Positions 52,387 to 55,970 of a DNA stretch of 55,970 nucleotides are shown in pieces. The DNA lies in the NCBI GenBank assembly GCA_035570275.1, contig DATMNI010000021.1, forward strand, positions 1 to 55,970, read 5' to 3'. The position numbers and the translations under genes were made by a program. The notes beneath the pieces are model-generated. The model was not told the origin of the DNA. It searched no databases and saw nothing but the letters and a program-made list of their open reading frames with translations. Each line of letters begins with the position of its first letter. The stretch's first letter is position 1. The stretch comes from DATMNI01 sp035570275. Lineage in GTDB: Bacteria > Acidobacteriota > Terriglobia > Bryobacterales > Bryobacteraceae.

Positions 52387-53444
52387 ACCCGGGCCAGTTT
52401 CTCGCCCAAATCAAACGTGGCGCTACACCGGCGGCCACTTTGCTGCTTGGCACGGAAGCCTACGAGCGGCGTCGCATCAAGGCGGCATTGGTGGCCACGG
52501 TCCTCGAAACTGCTGTCACGCAGCACGACCTTGCCGAGCGCAGCCTGGCCGAGGTGGTGGACGACGCGCGGGCACTCTCTCTGTTCGCGGCCGAGCGCAT
52601 CATCTGGGTGACCAGTGCGGAGGCGGCGCTGCCGAAGGGCAAGACGTCGGGCCCAGATGGCGATAGCGACGGCGACGGCGAACCGGTGGCTTCGGGCGGC
52701 GCGGCGGTGTTGGGCGCTTACCTGAAGGACCCCACGCCCGGCGTCGCCCTGGTGTTCGAAGCTATCCGCTTCGATTTCGAAGGCGAGGACAAGCGCAAGC
52801 AGGAGCGCGTCCGCAAGTTCTACGCTGGCATCCGCGATGTGGTGGAGCTGCAGAAGTATTCGGTGCAGGAGGCGAGGGCGGAGACCGAGTCGCTGGCTCG
52901 AAAGGCCGGCTGCCGGCTGGCGCCCGACGCGCTGGATTTGCTGGTGGAGGCTTTGGGCGCCGATATCGCGCGCATCGCGGTGGAGATCGAAAAACTGGCA
53001 CTGTATGCGGGAGACCGTGTCATCGAAGTGGACGATATCCCGGCGCTGGTGCCCGACGCTCGCGCCACTACGATCTTCGCGCTAGTGAACGCCCTGGGCC
53101 GGCGCGACCGGGTTCGCGCTCTCGGGGTGCTGGATACGCTCACGCGGGAAGGCGCGTATCTGCCACTGGCCCTGGCCTTCCTTTCCACGCAATTCCGCAT
53201 GGCGTTGGTGGCGCGCGAGGCGGGCCTTAAGAGCTCACAACAGATCCAATCGCACTTCCAGCGGATGGGCGTGCAGATGTGGGGGTCGCGGGCGGAGCAG
53301 GTTTACCAGACCGTGACCAGGTTCAGTAAACCTCAATTGGAGCGCGCCGTGTCGCTGATCTACCAAGCGGATAAAGGCATGCGTGACACGCGGCCGGACG
53401 ACCGCATCGTTATGGAGCAGTTCATCACCCGGTTGGTTCAGTAG
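52383..53444 (+). CDS. holA: DNA polymerase III subunit delta
   Basis: Clamp-loader delta subunit that opens the beta clamp. 353 residues. N-terminal domain: MNPGQFLAQIKRGATPAATL, LLGTEAYERRRIKAALV; then LSLFAAERIIWVTSAEAALP, AAVLGAYLKDPTPGVALVFE, and the C-terminal helical collar with ALGADIARIAVEIEKLALYA, IPALVPDARATTIFALVNAL and ALAFLSTQFRMALVAREA. A short acidic insert (GPDGDSDGDGEP) is not usual. Start ATG overlaps the mini-ORF stop; GGAGG is 7 nt upstream. Confidence 0.93.
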   Translation: MNPGQFLAQIKRGATPAATLLLGTEAYERRRIKAALVATVLETAVTQHDLAERSLAEVVDDARALSLFAAERIIWVTSAEAALPKGKTSGPDGDSDGDGEPVASGGAAVLGAYLKDPTPGVALVFEAIRFDFEGEDKRKQERVRKFYAGIRDVVELQKYSVQEARAETESLARKAGCRLAPDALDLLVEALGADIARIAVEIEKLALYAGDRVIEVDDIPALVPDARATTIFALVNALGRRDRVRALGVLDTLTREGAYLPLALAFLSTQFRMALVAREAGLKSSQQIQSHFQRMGVQMWGSRAEQVYQTVTRFSKPQLERAVSLIYQADKGMRDTRPDDRIVMEQFITRLVQ

Positions 53445-53469
53445 GACCGGCGTCCCCGCCGTCTGTCCT

Positions 53470-53508
53470 GGGTTAAGCGCTCGGGTTAGGCGCTTGGGTT
53501 AAGCGGTC
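53470..53508. repeat. three 13-bp tandem repeats between holA and rpsT
   Basis: GGGTTAAGCGCTC, GGGTTAGGCGCTT and GGGTTAAGCGGTC occur in direct tandem between the convergent holA and rpsT stops. AGCGCT is self-complementary, so each unit can form part of a small hairpin. Confidence 0.8.
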
Positions 53509-53512
53509 TTCG

Positions 53513-53779
53513 CTAAGCCGAGAGAGCCTTCACCCGTAAATGCAGCTTGCTCTTGTAGCGCGCCGCGGTGTTCATTTTGATGATCCCGATCTTGGCGGAC
53601 CGGTCGATCAGCGAAAATGTCTTGGGCAGCAGTTCGGCCGCCGCTTTGGGATCTTTGCCGGCCAGAATCTTGCGCATGGCGCGAATCTGGTGACGAAGGC
53701 GGGTCTTGTTCTTTCGATTGATTTCCGTGCGCCGTTCCGTCTGACGCACCCGCTTGAGCGCGGAATAAGTATTGGCCAT
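53513..53779 (-). CDS. rpsT: 30S ribosomal protein S20
   Basis: 88-residue basic helical protein of the small subunit, binding 16S rRNA helices 9 and 44. MANTYSALKRVRQTERRTEI at the N-terminus (usual form M-A-N-x-x-S-A-x-K-R), then NKTRLRHQIRAMRKILAGKD and SLIDRSAKIGIIKMNTAARY, ending KLHLRVKALSA. Convergent with holA, as is frequent in acidobacteria and relatives. Confidence 0.97.
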   Translation of the reverse strand: MANTYSALKRVRQTERRTEINRKNKTRLRHQIRAMRKILAGKDPKAAAELLPKTFSLIDRSAKIGIIKMNTAARYKSKLHLRVKALSA

Positions 53780-53876
53780 CTTTGCTAAATCTAATCCTTA
53801 CAGAGTGATTGAGTCTCCAGGATAGCGCAAGCGGGGCGTGGCGGCAACCGCGGGGTAGTGCGTCTGCCGCTAGTAT

Positions 53877-53913
53877 GTGAGTTGTCCGGTCGAGTTCACA
53901 CGTGAGTTGTCCG
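53877..53913. repeat. 12-bp direct repeat before the transposase fragment
   Basis: GTGAGTTGTCCG occurs at 53877-53888 and 53902-53913, with GTCGAGTTCACAC between them. It lies 20 bp upstream of the transposase remnant and may be the transposon's end or its target region. Confidence 0.45.
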
Positions 53914-53932
53914 CATGGCCGGGGGAGGGGTG

Positions 53933-54146
53933 ATGCTGGGGAGTGGACGAACTCAGCAGTACTCAGCCTCCGAGATGGAGCGGATGATGAAAGTTCAAGA
54001 CGTACTGTTGAAGGCGATGGCCAAGAAGATCACCTGGTGGGCGGCGGCGGAGATCATCGGCGTCAGCGACCGGACGATGAGGCGGTGGCGAGAGCGTTTG
54101 GATCGGGATGGCTACGCGGGGCTGGCGGATTCGGCGCAAGGGAGAG
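53933..54146 (+). pseudogene. truncated ISNCY-like transposase (N-terminus only)
   Basis: Reads in frame from MLGSGRTQQYSASEMERMMK through VQDVLLKAMAKKITWWAAAE, IIGVSDRTMRRWRERLDRDG and YAGLADSAQG, which is the helix-turn-helix N-terminus of ISNCY-type transposases (AKKITWW and VSDRTMRRW are family marks). The homology stops near 54140; the catalytic domain is absent and unrelated sequence follows. Family naming within ISNCY is uncertain. Confidence 0.75.
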
Positions 54147-54234
54147 CCACCGGTCGAGCGCGAAGACCTCGACCGGTGCGTTGGCCCCCACGCCGGCGTT
54201 GTTCATCAGTGCCCGCACTGCCTGCCCCTGCGGG
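54147..54234 (-). pseudogene. short-chain dehydrogenase scrap
   Basis: On the minus strand the segment gives QGQAVRALMNNAGVGANAPV and EVFALDRW. L-x-N-N-A-G is the conserved strand-4 motif of classical short-chain dehydrogenases, and the following G-A-N-A-P-V-x-x-x-x-L-x-x-W matches its usual context. Nothing else of the enzyme is present; it abuts the transposase remnant. Confidence 0.6.
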
Positions 54235-54331
54235 TCGCCGTGTAAGCGGTAGACTGGACCTTTGCAAACATCGAGGCCGCTCCGCTAAAACCCGTCGACC
54301 GACGAAGCGCCTCAATTGGAGGAGAATCGTC

Positions 54332-55970
54332 GTGGAGGTCTCACAATACGTCCTCGAAGCTCTCCGCAGAGATGAGGAGTTCGTACTGTATCGGGGCGAG
54401 CACTCGGACCAGCCCGGTTCACCATCCGTTCTCCTGCTGGCTCCTGCGTCGATGCAGCCAGCGTTGGGGAGCATAAAAAAGATCGAGCACGAATACTCGT
54501 TGAGGGATGAACTTGACTCATCCTGGGCCGTTAGGCCCCTCGCCCTTTCCGACCAGTCTGGGCAGATGACGCTCGTGCTCGAAGATCCTGGCGGTGAGAC
54601 TCTCGATCGATTCCTTCCAGGTCCGATGGAACTGACCCGCTTCCTGCGCTTCGCTGTCGGTATCGCAACCGCCCTCAGCGGGTTGCACGAGAAGGGGCTG
54701 ATCCACAAGGACGTAAAGCCTCCAAATATTCTCGTTGATCCCGCGACGAGTCAGGCTCGGCTCACGGGCTTTGGTATCGCTTCGCGCCTTCCGCGTGAGC
54801 GCCAGGCGCTCGATCCCCCCGAGTTCATCGCCGGAACACTCCCCTACATGGCCCCCGAACAAACGGGCCGAATGAATCGCTCGATCGATTCGCGGAGCGA
54901 TCTCTATGCTCTCGGAGTGACACTCTATGAAATGGTGACCGGGACCCTTCCGTTCATGGCATCCGATCCGATGGAACTGGTGCACTGCCACATCGCAAGG
55001 CAACCGACACCCCCATGCGAGAGGCTGAAGGATCTGCCGCGCGCGGTTTCGGCGATCATCATGAAGTTGCTCGCTAAGACGGCTGAGGACCGTTATCAAA
55101 CAGCGGCGGGCGCCGGGAGCGATCTTCAGCGCGGCCTTCACGAATGGGAAACGCATAATCGTATCGACGACTTCCCACTCGGGGAACACGACACGCCAGA
55201 CCGGCTGCTGATTCAAGAGAAACTATATGGGCGAGAGTCTGAAATCGACACCTTGCTCGCTGCCTTCGATCGGGTTGTCGCAGGAGCCAAGCCTGAACTG
55301 GTTCTTGTTTCCGGGTACTCCGGTATCGGCAAGACCTCCCTCGTCAATGAGCTTCATAAATGGCTGGTTCCGTCGCGCGGCCTTTTCGCATCGGGTAAAT
55401 TCGACGAGTACAAGCGCGACATCCCCTACGCCACGCTCGCCCAGGCCTTTCAGCAGTTGATCCAAGCGCTACTGGGCAAGAGCGAAGCGGAACTATCCCG
55501 CTGGCGAGATGCGCTTCGTGAGGCTCTGGATCCCAACGGACAGCTGATAGTGGACCTCGTTCCAAACATCGAGCTCATTATCGGCGAGCAGCTGCCGGCG
55601 CCTGAGCTCTCGCCGCAGGAGGAGCAGCGGCGCTTCCTGCTCGTGTTCCAGCGATTCATCGGCGTTTTCGCGCGGCCGGAGCACCCGCTGGCTCTCTTCC
55701 TAGACGACTTGCAATGGCTCGACGCCGCAACGCTCGATCTGCTCGAGAATGTGTTGACCCGGTCGGATCTGCAGCACCTCATGCTGATCGGTGCCTACCG
55801 GGACAACGAGGTCACTCCCGCCCATCCGCTCATTCGCAGGATCGAGGCGATCCGCAATGAGGGCGGGTCTGTAGACGAGGTCAGGCTGCCGCCCCTCGCC
55901 CGTGAGAATGTGGATCAGCTGATTGCGGACGCGCTTCGCTGCGAGCCGACGCACGCAGCGCCGCTGGGGC
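54332..55970 (+). CDS. PknK-type Ser/Thr kinase fused to AAA ATPase (C-terminus beyond window)
   Basis: Large signalling protein, open for 546 codons to the window edge. GTG start with GGAGGAG eight bases upstream. Kinase-like domain (about 10-265) without a glycine loop, with catalytic loop HEKGLIHKDVKPPNILVD and RLTGFGIASRLPRE. The metal-binding DFG is GFG, as in other members of this group, so activity is doubtful by sequence. MAPEQTGRMN and SDLYALGVTLYEMVTG follow. Then an AAA ATPase (about 300 onwards): Walker A LVSGYSGIGKTSLVNEL, Walker B LALFLDDLQWLDAAT, IGAYRDNEV. In relatives GAF and histidine kinase domains follow; these would lie outside the window. It directly follows transposon debris. 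Confidence 0.88.
   Translation, partial: MEVSQYVLEALRRDEEFVLYRGEHSDQPGSPSVLLLAPASMQPALGSIKKIEHEYSLRDELDSSWAVRPLALSDQSGQMTLVLEDPGGETLDRFLPGPMELTRFLRFAVGIATALSGLHEKGLIHKDVKPPNILVDPATSQARLTGFGIASRLPRERQALDPPEFIAGTLPYMAPEQTGRMNRSIDSRSDLYALGVTLYEMVTGTLPFMASDPMELVHCHIARQPTPPCERLKDLPRAVSAIIMKLLAKTAEDRYQTAAGAGSDLQRGLHEWETHNRIDDFPLGEHDTPDRLLIQEKLYGRESEIDTLLAAFDRVVAGAKPELVLVSGYSGIGKTSLVNELHKWLVPSRGLFASGKFDEYKRDIPYATLAQAFQQLIQALLGKSEAELSRWRDALREALDPNGQLIVDLVPNIELIIGEQLPAPELSPQEEQRRFLLVFQRFIGVFARPEHPLALFLDDLQWLDAATLDLLENVLTRSDLQHLMLIGAYRDNEVTPAHPLIRRIEAIRNEGGSVDEVRLPPLARENVDQLIADALRCEPTHAAPLG

Overview
The window comes from a GC-rich bacterium, most likely an acidobacterium of the Solibacter/Bryobacterales type. 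This rests on several protein families seen together: a beta-propeller secreted protein with a Solibacter-type C-terminal domain (TIGR03437), a VWFA-related acidobacterial secreted protein (TIGR03436), a DUF1592-type cytochrome with a DUF1552 partner, an acidobacterial ECF sigma factor beside a Ser/Thr kinase with a TolB-like sensor, and families of short palindromic intergenic repeats. The assignment is inference, because no rRNA gene is present.

Layout. 1-4.8 kb: a lactate permease cut by the window edge, a C4-dicarboxylate carrier and a divergent malic enzyme. The upstream regions share a 17-bp palindrome and two other sequence blocks. 4.9-8.4 kb: a two-component pair and a DUF983 protein. 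8.5-15.7 kb (minus strand): a tightly packed run rsfS-rlmH-accD-folC-plsC-propeller protein-metallopeptidase, with many stop/start overlaps. 15.8-17.8 kb: a GNAT toxin-antitoxin pair next to a broken amidohydrolase end, then a methyltransferase. 18.2-20.5 kb: aspartokinase and an ACT-domain regulator. 20.5-25.5 kb: a PadR remnant, a secreted protein of unknown function, a sigma factor and a receptor-like kinase. 25.8-33.2 kb: an accessory stretch with Uma2 and nucleotidyltransferase-like genes, a sedolisin protease flanked by two copies of the ddl 3' end, ddl-arginase, gene remnants, small genes and a second toxin-antitoxin pair. 33.2-37.9 kb: asnS, a sugar-phosphate isomerase-like gene, gamma-glutamyltransferase, and a broken vapBC. 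37.9-43.4 kb: a methyltransferase, an alpha-galactosidase-like enzyme, a VWFA protein and a long gene-poor gap. 43.4-53.8 kb: DUF1592/DUF1552, an ankyrin protein, psd-pssA, a catalytically degenerate aspartate-semialdehyde dehydrogenase homologue, lptE, holA and rpsT. 53.9-56 kb: a truncated transposase, a short-chain dehydrogenase scrap and the start of a large kinase/ATPase signalling protein.

The most unusual signal is a recurrent pattern of short tandem duplications (12-24 bp) placed exactly on gene junctions. At isomerase/asnS, folC/plsC and lptE/holA the duplicated unit carries a stop or start codon and creates mini-ORFs of 5-11 codons. These begin on or next to the upstream stop codon and end in an ATGA overlap with the next start, so a translational chain between genes is kept. 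The 17-bp unit at asnS has exactly the length needed to chain ATGA overlaps. Other points of interest are the shared transporter operators, the duplicated ddl end around the sedolisin, and the dehydrogenase homologue without its catalytic cysteine inside the phospholipid gene cluster.
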